This document shows, piece by piece, positions 1 to 7,124 of a DNA stretch of 35,098 nt. The notes under the pieces are model-generated. The model ran no database searches. It saw nothing but the letters and a program-made list of their open reading frames with translations, and was not told the origin of the DNA. A program made the translations under genes and the position numbers. The stretch spans positions 1-35,098 of the forward strand of contig DGTQ01000001.1 of the NCBI GenBank assembly GCA_002394365.1, read 5' to 3'. This DNA is from Prevotellaceae bacterium UBA4332. Lineage in GTDB: Bacteria > Bacteroidota > Bacteroidia > Bacteroidales > Bacteroidaceae. Numbering within the stretch: position 1 is the first letter of the stretch; each line of letters starts with the position of its first letter.

Positions 1-174
1 GGTATAAGGGAGGTCTGAGGGAGATTTCGGAGCCGTACCTCCCTATGCTCAGCCCAGTGTTTATGCGGGGAGACGGGGAATTAGGGAGGTTCAGGCACGA
101 AAAAAGTGCTATTTGGAACCCCCTCTAACTCCCCCCAAGGGGGAGAATTAAAAAATTAGCTCTTTTTTGCGGAA

Positions 175-340
175 GCAGTGGTTCTGCACTTTCCAACAGG
201 TGCTTTGGCTGCAGAACCATTGGTTCTACATGCAGAGGCAGTGGTTCTACATGCAGAAGTACTGGCTCTTGCGCTCCAGTAGGTGCTCAGGCGAGCAGAG
301 CTCGGAACTACGTGCAGAGGCAGTGCTTCTGCACTTGGAC
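175..340. repeat. Degenerate 21-bp tandem repeat array
   Basis: Units related to GCAGTGGTTCTGCA / GTTCTACATGCAGA start at 175, 196, 217, 238, 259, 280 and 301, exactly 21 bp apart. A further unit at 320 is out of phase by two bases. Units differ considerably, but the GGTTCT and TGCAGA blocks recur. The translated frames look like low-complexity Trp/Cys/Gln-rich peptide and are not credible proteins. Function unknown. Confidence 0.7.
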
Positions 341-412
341 ACAGCGAATGAATATTCATTCATTTTGCAAGAAAAGGAACTATAGTCCAAAACGGGGCGG
401 ATGGTTGCGTTT

Positions 413-538
413 GCTTAGCAAGGAGATGCTATTGCTTAGCAAGGGCGGACTGTTGCTTAGCAAGGAGATGCTATTGCTTAGTAAGGACAGGCTGTTGCTT
501 AGCAAGGGTAGGCTGTTGCTCAGCTATGGGGCATCAAC
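413..538. repeat. 21-bp tandem repeat array with GCTTAGC core
   Basis: Six units begin with GCTTAGC or a one-base variant (GCTTAGT, GCTCAGC) at 413, 434, 455, 476, 497 and 518, all exactly 21 bp apart. Most units carry the near-palindrome TTGCTTAGCAA. The GCTWAGC core is shared with the array at 13136-13350. The 21-bp period is about two turns of B-DNA, so all cores lie on the same face of the helix. Confidence 0.85.
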
Positions 539-651
539 AGTTTCCAGGAAATAGTCATGTTAGTCAAATTAGTCATAGTCAAATTCGGTTTTCGCATTGT
601 CAAAAAGTGCCACTATTATTTATTATTTATGCCAGAGATTAAGAAAGGGAC

Positions 652-741
652 AAAAAAAACTCCGCGACAATCACTTGTGGCGGAGGTTTCCATCAATTTC
701 TGATGACACTAACTATAATTACAATCATTTATTCTACATTA
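652..741 (-). ncRNA. Candidate small RNA with terminator hairpin
   Basis: On the minus strand a -7-like box TACCTTTG (748-755) is followed about 60-90 nt later by a GC-rich hairpin (arms CTCCGC and GCGGAG, about 660-686) and a run of eight T. No minus-strand protein gene lies upstream that this terminator could serve, since the next gene at 874 is on the plus strand. A promoter-to-terminator unit of about 90 nt fits a small RNA. No TTTG -33 element was found at the right distance, so the call is tentative. Confidence 0.3.
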
Positions 742-842
742 CAGTTGCAAAGGTAATCGTTTTTCCGATAGACCACGTGATAAATTTGGGGCGATTGCAT
801 TAAAATTTTAATCATTTATTTCTTTATGTGGTAAAAAATGCT

Positions 843-850
843 TACATTTG
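843..850 (+). promoter_or_regulatory. Possible -7 promoter box for the regulator gene
   Basis: TACATTTG fits the Bacteroidota -7 consensus TAnnTTTG and ends 23 bases before the ATG at 874, giving a short leader. No clear TTTG -33 box at 19-21 bp was found, only T-rich sequence. Confidence 0.4.
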
Positions 851-873
851 CATAGATTTTCACCCTTCCATCG

Positions 874-3198
874 ATGAAACGGCTGTTTTTTACAATCATA
901 TTACTCGTTTCCTTCTCTTTCGCCTTTGCACAAAAGACGACATTCTACAATGACCATTCTGGATTGTCAAGCAACAGAGTGGGAGCTGCTGTGCAGGATA
1001 ACAGGGGACTTTTATGGTTTGCTACATGGAGCGGACTGAACGTTTATGATGGCTACAACTTCTACTGGATAAAAAACAAGCCCGCCAACGGAAACTATCT
1101 GCAAAACGACCGCATACGCAACATGATGCTCTCGCCAGAGGGCAACCTGTGGTGCTACATGGAAAAAGACGTTGTGGAATTTGACCTCAAGACCTACACG
1201 TATCGCCCTTTGCCAAAGGCAAAACAGGACAACATTCGCCAAAAGCTCGGAAAACTCTGGCACAAACTCATAGACAGGCAGGACAACGTATGGATAGGTT
1301 ACGGAAACGGCATCTACAAGACCAGCATAGTACACCACCCCGCAATACCTATTGCCGACACGAAGAACATCCACACACGTTCACTCATGGTGGACAGCAA
1401 CGACCTGCTATGGATAGGAACAAAGGAAGACAAGAGCATCAGAATATACAACTCTGACGGGGTGCTGATAAACAAAATTCCCGTCGGCATGCAGCCTTAC
1501 TCCCTTTTTCAGTATGACGAACACGTTTTCATCGGGGGTAAGCCTGCCAAACTGTTGCGAGTTTTGCCGATTTCATCGAAAGGCAAGGTGACTTTTTCTG
1601 AGGTAACACACATCTCCAACGATGCTGTCTATGACATGAAATCCGACTCACATGGGCGCTTGTGGGTAGCAAGTTTCAATGGCGGAGTAAAGTGTTGTCC
1701 TAACCCCGAGGCTGAGCAACCCGTTCTCAAGGGCATTTCGGGCAGAGTACACGCCAGAGCGCTGCTCATCACCCCGAAGGGCAACATCATTGCAGGCACG
1801 TCAAGCGGTTTGCTCATAGGTCACATCAACGAGAAGGACTACACAAAGACGACCTTCAAGGCTATCGTAAGAGACGGCAACAACCCCAAATCCCTCTCCA
1901 ACAGCGTCGTAATGGATATTGAGCAAGACTCTCGGGGAATGATATACCTTGCTACGGAGAGTTCCGGCATCGAAATGATAAGCGAAGATGACCTCTTCTC
2001 TGCAAAGCCGGAATTTACCCATTTCACCGATGACAATTCCACTCTCGACTCCGATTTCTGTCATTCTCTCACGCTTCTCAACGACAGCACCCTCATGGTG
2101 GTTTGCCTGAACAACATGATGCTGTTCAACCCCAAAAAGGACGAGACAACCAACTACAACCACGTCTTCTGGGCAGACACCTGCCATTTTGCCGAAGGCA
2201 AGCCTGTAAGGTTGAGTAACGGCAACTTTGTCTTCGGCACAGAGGAGGGAGCATATATCGTAAGGCCGCAGAGCATGTTTCGCAGGGGATACATACCCCC
2301 GCTGGTCATCACGAGCATAAACATCGACGGAAACGAGGCAGACCACATAATGCCTCTGTCTGACACCATCTACGTTGAAGCCAACGACCGTACCCTTACC
2401 ATAAAATATGCTGCTCTCGACCTTGGCGACAATGAGCACATAAAATATCGCACGAGTCTTGATGATTCCCACTGGACAAAGGCGAGCCTCAGCAGGGAAA
2501 TTTCCTTCTTCGACCTCGAGCCAGGCACCCACACGCTGAAAATACAGTCAACAGACCGATACGGAAGATGGGTAAACAACATAGTGACTATCACCATAAT
2601 CTCGGAAGGTCACTGGTATGAAACCCTGTGGGCAAAGATTCTCTTCTGGATAATTTCCCTCGGTTTCATCGCAGCTCTCATACATTTGCAGTTCTTCATT
2701 CGCAACCTGAAGAGACAGCGACGTGAAGCACTCGAAAAGTATATGTCGCTGATAGAAGAAACCACCAAAAACGGTAATCAGACTTCCAAGACTGTCCTAT
2801 ACAATAATAGCAATGGCGACAACAACGGAAATGTGCCCGTTGCACCCGAAAAGATAAAGACCGAGGAGCAGTGGTTTATGGACAAAGTACGCGAATACAT
2901 CGAGCAAAACATAGGCAACAGCGACGCCAACATCGACGATATGGCTGCTGCAGCTGCTACAAGCCGTTCTACCCTCAACCGTCGCCTCAACTCCATCATA
3001 GGTATCACTGCTGCCCAGCTGCTCATCGACGCACGCATGCAGAGAGCTGCATACCTGCTCGTAAGCGAACGCAAGGCTGGCAACAGCATAAGCGTATCAG
3101 ACATCGCTTTCAGATGCGGCTATACTGATCCTAAGTATTTCTCGCGCTGCTTCAAGCAAAAATATGGCGTTGCGCCCTCCGATTACTTGCCACAGTAA
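874..3198 (+). CDS. Propeller / Y_Y_Y / AraC-type transmembrane regulator (HTCS-like, no kinase)
   Basis: The protein has 774 residues. Residues 1-20 form a signal peptide ending FAFAQ. Residues about 25-465 carry repeated two-component-regulator propeller motifs of the type GLLWFAT, DNVWIGYG, DLLWIGT and GRLWVAS. A Y_Y_Y-like beta domain spans about 495-577, and a single membrane segment about 585-608. After a linker rich in Asn/Gly comes an AraC-type helix-turn-helix domain (about 666-774) with the typical ending SDIAFRCGYTDPKYFSRCFK. Classical HTCS proteins of Bacteroidota have histidine kinase, ATPase and receiver domains between membrane segment and AraC domain. Here there are only about 55 residues, so the periplasmic sensor is joined directly to the DNA-binding domain. 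It probably senses a carbohydrate or other periplasmic ligand. Its target is unknown. The MFS gene lies 67 bp downstream on the same strand. Confidence 0.88.
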   Translation: MKRLFFTIILLVSFSFAFAQKTTFYNDHSGLSSNRVGAAVQDNRGLLWFATWSGLNVYDGYNFYWIKNKPANGNYLQNDRIRNMMLSPEGNLWCYMEKDVVEFDLKTYTYRPLPKAKQDNIRQKLGKLWHKLIDRQDNVWIGYGNGIYKTSIVHHPAIPIADTKNIHTRSLMVDSNDLLWIGTKEDKSIRIYNSDGVLINKIPVGMQPYSLFQYDEHVFIGGKPAKLLRVLPISSKGKVTFSEVTHISNDAVYDMKSDSHGRLWVASFNGGVKCCPNPEAEQPVLKGISGRVHARALLITPKGNIIAGTSSGLLIGHINEKDYTKTTFKAIVRDGNNPKSLSNSVVMDIEQDSRGMIYLATESSGIEMISEDDLFSAKPEFTHFTDDNSTLDSDFCHSLTLLNDSTLMVVCLNNMMLFNPKKDETTNYNHVFWADTCHFAEGKPVRLSNGNFVFGTEEGAYIVRPQSMFRRGYIPPLVITSINIDGNEADHIMPLSDTIYVEANDRTLTIKYAALDLGDNEHIKYRTSLDDSHWTKASLSREISFFDLEPGTHTLKIQSTDRYGRWVNNIVTITIISEGHWYETLWAKILFWIISLGFIAALIHLQFFIRNLKRQRREALEKYMSLIEETTKNGNQTSKTVLYNNSNGDNNGNVPVAPEKIKTEEQWFMDKVREYIEQNIGNSDANIDDMAAAAATSRSTLNRRLNSIIGITAAQLLIDARMQRAAYLLVSERKAGNSISVSDIAFRCGYTDPKYFSRCFKQKYGVAPSDYLPQ

Positions 3199-3217
3199 AA
3201 TAAAATTTGTACCTTTG
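3186..3217 (+). promoter_or_regulatory. Putative promoter of the MFS transporter gene
   Basis: TACCTTTG (3210-3217) matches the Bacteroidota -7 consensus. CTTG (3186-3189), 20 bp upstream, is a three-of-four match to the -33 box TTTG. It overlaps the end of the regulator gene and leaves a leader of about 40 nt before the ATG at 3266. Confidence 0.5.
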
Positions 3218-3265
3218 CAGTGCAAACGATTTTATTAAATAATTTTCTCTACACATTTTTTTATT

Positions 3266-4528
3266 ATGAAAAACCCCTGGTCGTGGGTTCCTACCCTTTA
3301 TTTTGCAGAAGGCATACCTTACGTTGCCGTAATGACTATCGCCCTTGTACTTTACAAGCAGCTCGGGCTCTCCAATGCTGAAATAACGTTCTATACCTCG
3401 TGGCTCTACCTTCCGTGGGTAATAAAACCTCTGTGGAGTCCATTCATAGACCTTATCAAGACAAAACGCTGGTGGATAACGTCCATGCAGTTGCTCATTG
3501 GTGCAGCGTTTGGCGGAGTGGCATTCACAATACCTACCTCCTTCTGGCTGCAAGGCACGCTGTGTTTCTTCTGGCTTATGGCTTTCTCAAGCGCCACGCA
3601 CGACATATCAGCCGATGGATTCTACATGCTCGGTTTGTCGCAACACGACCAGACGTGGTTCGTGGGCATACGCTCCACTTTCTATCGCTTCGCCATGATA
3701 TTTGGTCAGGGAGTGCTGGTTATGATAGCTGGCAATCTGCAGGTTATCTTCCGCAACGATATAACCTACTCCTGGAGCCTGCTCTTCTACGGCATTATGG
3801 GCTTGTTCCTCGCACTCTGGCTGTGGCACTCCTACGTACTGCCACGTCCAGCAGAAGACGCACCACGCAAGGGTATTACAGTTTCCACGATTTTAAGCGA
3901 TTTCATCGGTACTTTGAAGACCTTCTTCCAGAAGGAGCAGGTCTTTGCAGGCATCCTCTTCATGTTGCTCTATCGTATGCCTGAAGGCTTGCTTGCCAAG
4001 GTTTCTTCACTCTTCCTTATCGATGCCAGCCATAATGGCGGTCTCGGACTCTCACCACAGGAATACGGCTTCGTACAGGGCACCGTGGGTGTTATCGGGC
4101 TTACTCTCGGCGGCATCCTGGGAGGAATGGTTGCTGGCAAGGACGGACTGAAGAAATGGTTGTGGCCTATGGTCTGCGCTATCACCCTGCCTGACATCGT
4201 TTACGTATATCTTGCATACGTTATGCCCTCAGACCTGCTTACCATCAACATCTGCATCTTCTTTGAACAATTCGGTTACGGCTTCGGCTTCACAGCCTAT
4301 ATGCTCTACCTTATATATTACAGTCGCGGAGAATACAAGACAAGCCACTATGCCCTCTGTACGGCTTTCATGGCCCTCTCCATGATGATACCAGGGCTAT
4401 TTGCTGGAGAATTGCAGGAGATGGTGGGATACCGCACGTTCTTCATCATCGTGATGATATTCTGTTCTGTTACGTTTATAACGGCATCACTGCTGAAGAT
4501 AGACCCCAACTTTGGAAAGAAAGAATAA
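3266..4528 (+). CDS. Major facilitator superfamily transporter, AmpG/PAT-like
   Basis: A 420-residue, very hydrophobic protein with about twelve predicted membrane segments. The N-terminus (NPWSWVPTLYFAEGIPYV) and the region LPWVIKPLWSPFID resemble AmpG-like members of the MFS (PAT family), which import anhydromuropeptides or related compounds across the inner membrane. The interdomain loop around residues 190-215 is charged (PRPAEDAPRK), as expected in the middle of an MFS protein. The substrate cannot be told from sequence; a muropeptide-recycling role is only a family-based possibility. A promoter-like sequence lies just upstream and a strong terminator lies immediately downstream. Confidence 0.78.
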   Translation: MKNPWSWVPTLYFAEGIPYVAVMTIALVLYKQLGLSNAEITFYTSWLYLPWVIKPLWSPFIDLIKTKRWWITSMQLLIGAAFGGVAFTIPTSFWLQGTLCFFWLMAFSSATHDISADGFYMLGLSQHDQTWFVGIRSTFYRFAMIFGQGVLVMIAGNLQVIFRNDITYSWSLLFYGIMGLFLALWLWHSYVLPRPAEDAPRKGITVSTILSDFIGTLKTFFQKEQVFAGILFMLLYRMPEGLLAKVSSLFLIDASHNGGLGLSPQEYGFVQGTVGVIGLTLGGILGGMVAGKDGLKKWLWPMVCAITLPDIVYVYLAYVMPSDLLTINICIFFEQFGYGFGFTAYMLYLIYYSRGEYKTSHYALCTAFMALSMMIPGLFAGELQEMVGYRTFFIIVMIFCSVTFITASLLKIDPNFGKKE

Positions 4529-4535
4529 CAAAGAA

Positions 4536-4561
4536 AAAGGCTCACCGATTGGTGAGCCTTT
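4536..4561. terminator. Bidirectional intrinsic terminator
   Basis: A perfect 11-bp stem (AAAGGCTCACC and GGTGAGCCTTT) with a GATT loop sits between the convergent MFS gene (+) and the third FKBP gene (-). T-runs follow the stem in both directions. Confidence 0.9.
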
Positions 4562-4571
4562 TATATTTCTT

Positions 4572-5468
4572 CTACTTTGAAATCTCCACGAGTTCCACTG
4601 TGAATATCAGCGTTGAATAAGGAGGAATCTTTCCCGAAGGACGACTGCCATAACCCAGCTCCTGCGGTATGTATATCTCCCACTTTGAGCCTACAGGCAT
4701 CATGGTGAGAGCCTCTGTCCAGCCCTTGATAACCTGATTGCAACGGAACTTGGTAGTCTGAGGATTGCGCTTGTAGCTTGAGTCGAACTCCGTGCCATCT
4801 ATCAGATGACCTTCATACTTTACGGTTACCTCTTGCTCTGCTGTTGGTTTTGCACCCTTGCCAGCGGTTATTACCTTATACTGCAAGCCTGAAGGAGTAG
4901 TTACCACTCCTGGCTTCTTCGCGTTCTCTGCGAGCCACGCCTTGCCTGGAGCAGACAGTTTCTCTGCCTTTATCTTGCTGTCAGCCTCCATACGCTGCTG
5001 GAAATACTGGTCTGCAGCCTTTTGCGTCATGATTGTAGAATCCTTGCGTATAGCTGCTATAAAACCGTTGTAGAAGATGTCTGCCTTGATGGAATCAGGC
5101 GTGTCCTTCAAATCGTTGTTCAAGCCTGTTATCATTCTGTCCTTTGCCATCTGCGCTATCTGCACACCTGCCTGGCGTGCTACATAGCGAGGATTGCTGC
5201 CGCTATTGATGGCATCGTGCATACCCTGAATGAAGTCCTCCATGTAGGCAGTGTCAACCTTAAACTGCTGTTGTATGTAAGGAACGAGACCATTAGTAAG
5301 AGCCTGTCCTGCTGCATAACTCAGAGAGTCAACACCCGTTGTAAGCGTCACTGCAGGCTTCTGCTGCACGTCCTGCTTAGCTTCTTTCTTCTTTGCTACA
5401 GCTGTTGTAGCAAAAACTGCACCTGCCATTATGGCAAGCGCAGCAATTGTTGTTTTTGTCGTCTTCAT
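4572..5468 (-). CDS. FKBP-type peptidyl-prolyl isomerase, exported
   Basis: A 298-residue protein with a signal peptide (residues 1 to about 25, ending TTAVA). An FKBP_N-type dimerisation/chaperone region spans about 45-185, with DSLSYAAGQALTNG and DTAYMEDFIQGM. The FKBP catalytic domain spans about 193-298: TPSGLQYKVI, VKYEGHLIDGTEFDSS, CNQVIKGWTEAL, IPPYSTLIFTVEL. It should catalyse prolyl cis-trans isomerisation and assist folding in the periplasm. The usual PLG before VI-GWTEAL is replaced by RCN, a change shared with the next paralogue. It is last in a three-gene FKBP cluster, and its ATG is one nucleotide from the preceding stop, which indicates translational coupling. Confidence 0.92.
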   Translation of the reverse strand: MKTTKTTIAALAIMAGAVFATTAVAKKKEAKQDVQQKPAVTLTTGVDSLSYAAGQALTNGLVPYIQQQFKVDTAYMEDFIQGMHDAINSGSNPRYVARQAGVQIAQMAKDRMITGLNNDLKDTPDSIKADIFYNGFIAAIRKDSTIMTQKAADQYFQQRMEADSKIKAEKLSAPGKAWLAENAKKPGVVTTPSGLQYKVITAGKGAKPTAEQEVTVKYEGHLIDGTEFDSSYKRNPQTTKFRCNQVIKGWTEALTMMPVGSKWEIYIPQELGYGSRPSGKIPPYSTLIFTVELVEISK

Positions 5469-5469
5469 C

Positions 5470-6348
5470 TTACTTAGTACCCAAAAGTTCTACTGTGAAA
5501 ATCAATGTAGAGAAAGGCTTGATTTGTTCACCCTGCTGACGAGGACCGTAAGCGAGGTCGGCAGGAATGTACAACTCCCACTTTGAACCTACAGGCATCT
5601 TGGTGAGAGCCTCTGTCCAACCCTTGATAACCTGGTTGCAACGGAACTCTACAGGCTCGCTGTTCTTGTCCTTCATGTTGGTGTCAAACACAGTTCCGTC
5701 TATTGTCTTGCCTGTATAGTTTACCTTTACTACAGAGGTATCAGCAGGCACAGCGCCCTTACCCTCGGTGATTACCTTGTACTGCAAGCCTGAAGGAAGT
5801 GTTACTACTCCCTGAGCCTTGCTGTTCTTGACAAGCCAGTTCTCGTTCTGCTTCTTCCATGCGCCAAACTGCTTCTCCATAGCCTTAGACTTAACTTCCT
5901 GAATCTTCTGGTCGGTCATGACACGAGCCTGCACAAGAGTCATCTTCTGGTCTTTCTCTGTTACGCCTGCTACGAAGCCTGCCAGGAGATTCTTCAAAGA
6001 GATAGACTGAGTGGAATCATTACCAAACACCTCGTAGTTGATGCCCTGAAGCATCTGTCCGCCTATCTGCTGACCAATCTGTATGCCTGCATAATAGGCA
6101 GCCTTCTTCTTGTCGTCGCCCGCTGTGGCACCCTCATTCAATCCCTTGATAAAGTCGTCAATGTAAGCGGTATCTACGCCCAGACGCTGAGAAAGATATT
6201 CCTTCAGACCATCAGACTGCGTCATACCTATAGCATAGCTCAAGGTATCTACATCGCTCTTAAGATCTGCCTTAGGTGTACCGTTACCACATGATGTGAA
6301 TACAGCTGCTGCGATAGCAACACATGCTGCAAATGCAAATTTCTTCAT
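5470..6348 (-). CDS. FKBP-type peptidyl-prolyl isomerase, lipoprotein
   Basis: A 292-residue protein with a lipoprotein signal: the lipobox FTSC places the lipidated Cys at residue 20. FKBP_N-like sequence (DTLSYAIGMTQSDG, DTAYIDDFIKGLNEG) is followed by the catalytic FKBP domain at about 183-292 (LPSGLQYKVI, VKVNYTGKTIDGTVFDT, CNQVIKGWTEAL, KPFSTLIFTVELLG). It lacks the usual IPP before the last strand and has IKP instead. It is likely anchored to a periplasmic face of the envelope as a folding helper. It sits between the two other FKBP genes and is closest to the downstream one, sharing the unusual RCNQVIKGWTEAL segment. Confidence 0.92.
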   Translation of the reverse strand: MKKFAFAACVAIAAAVFTSCGNGTPKADLKSDVDTLSYAIGMTQSDGLKEYLSQRLGVDTAYIDDFIKGLNEGATAGDDKKKAAYYAGIQIGQQIGGQMLQGINYEVFGNDSTQSISLKNLLAGFVAGVTEKDQKMTLVQARVMTDQKIQEVKSKAMEKQFGAWKKQNENWLVKNSKAQGVVTLPSGLQYKVITEGKGAVPADTSVVKVNYTGKTIDGTVFDTNMKDKNSEPVEFRCNQVIKGWTEALTKMPVGSKWELYIPADLAYGPRQQGEQIKPFSTLIFTVELLGTK

Positions 6349-6400
6349 TGCTTTCTATTTTTTTCGTTATTTCGTTATGTCGATATATCGTAATATCCTC

Positions 6401-7003
6401 TTACTTGACCTCGATGAGCTCTACGTCGAAGATAAGCGTTGCGTAAGGAGGAATAGAGCCTGATGCACCAGCCTCGCCGTATGCAAGATTGTAAGGAATG
6501 AAGAAACGTGTCTTTCCGCCTTCCTTCATCAGCTGCAGACCTTCAGTCCACCCCTTTATCACACCACCGAGAGGGAATGTGGCTGGTGTGCCGCGCTGAA
6601 CGCTTGAATCAAACACAGTACCGTCAGTGAGGAAACCCTCATAATGGCACATTACGCTGTCTGTAGCCTTTGGAGACTTGCCTGTGCCCTCTTTCAGCAC
6701 CATATACTGCAAACCAGAAGCTGTAGTTACTACGCCTTCCTTCTTTGCGTTCTCAGCAAGATACTTCTCACCGTCTGCCTTCATCTGCTTACCCTTCTCA
6801 GCCGCAGCAGCACGCTGTTTCTTTTCCTGCTCTACAAAGAACTCCTGCACTATCTGCTGAGCCTCAGCAGCCTTTATCTGTTCCTTGCCTGCAATGCTGT
6901 CTTTAATAGCCTGAGCGAAATCGTCAATATTCAAACTCTCGGCACCCATACCCTTAAGCTGACTGCCAATGCCCAATCCAAGGGCGTAACTTACTTTATC
7001 CAT
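6401..7003 (-). CDS. FKBP-type peptidyl-prolyl isomerase, FklB-like, no signal peptide
   Basis: A 200-residue protein with a short FKBP_N region (MDKVSYALGLGIGSQLKG, residues 1 to about 90) and a catalytic FKBP domain (about 98-200) with TASGLQYMVL, CHYEGFLTDGTVFDSS, GVIKGWTEGLQLM and IPPYATLIFDVELIEV. It begins directly with the domain, so it appears cytoplasmic, unlike its two exported neighbours. It keeps the canonical PLGGVIKGW segment. The bases immediately 5' of the ATG are heptanucleotide tandem repeats (7003-7037), unusual for a leader. It is first of the three FKBP genes and 121 bp downstream of the CoA-transferase gene. Confidence 0.92.
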   Translation of the reverse strand: MDKVSYALGLGIGSQLKGMGAESLNIDDFAQAIKDSIAGKEQIKAAEAQQIVQEFFVEQEKKQRAAAAEKGKQMKADGEKYLAENAKKEGVVTTASGLQYMVLKEGTGKSPKATDSVMCHYEGFLTDGTVFDSSVQRGTPATFPLGGVIKGWTEGLQLMKEGGKTRFFIPYNLAYGEAGASGSIPPYATLIFDVELIEVK

Positions 7004-7037
7004 TCTTTATTCTTTATTCCTTATTCTTTATACTTTA
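7003..7037. repeat. Heptanucleotide repeat TTCTTTA x5
   Basis: Five seven-base units (TTCTTTA, TTCTTTA, TTCCTTA, TTCTTTA, TACTTTA) abut the start codon of the FKBP gene at 7003. On the coding strand they read TAAAGAA-type repeats, so they form the A-rich leader where the ribosome binds. A change in copy number would move or alter this leader. Confidence 0.85.
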
Positions 7038-7059
7038 AGAAGCTTTATACTATACCTAT

Positions 7060-7120
7060 GACCCCTCTAAGTCTCCCCAATGGGAGGCACCCTCCCGTTT
7101 TGGGAGGGTGCGGGGTGGGG
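7060..7120. repeat. C-rich dispersed intergenic element with strong hairpin
   Basis: Contains CCCCTCTAAGTCTCCCC next to a perfect 10-bp stem (GCACCCTCCC and GGGAGGGTGC, loop GTTTT, 7087-7111). Related C-rich, self-complementary stretches occur at 119-148, 16131-16165, 16222-16251, 24534-24571 and 26104-26140. It sits between the CoA-transferase stop and the FKBP cluster, but no T-run follows, so terminator function is uncertain. Confidence 0.6.
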
Positions 7121-7124
7121 TTAT

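Larger units (their letters stand above)
1..873. other. Repeat-rich intergenic region
   Basis: No convincing gene was found. Short open frames here follow the 21-bp repeats, whose length is a multiple of three, so frames stay open trivially. The stretch holds a C-rich dispersed element (about 119-148), two 21-bp-period repeat arrays (175-340 and 413-538), a hairpin with a long T-run on the minus strand (about 652-690), a minus-strand -7-like box (748-755) and a plus-strand -7-like box (843-850) for the regulator gene at 874. Confidence 0.7.

Noticed and set aside
167..554. Overlapping plus-strand open frames encoding Trp/Cys-rich and LLLSK-rich peptides
   Set aside because: They follow 21-bp tandem repeats, whose length keeps the frame open; no start context, no domain, and low complexity.
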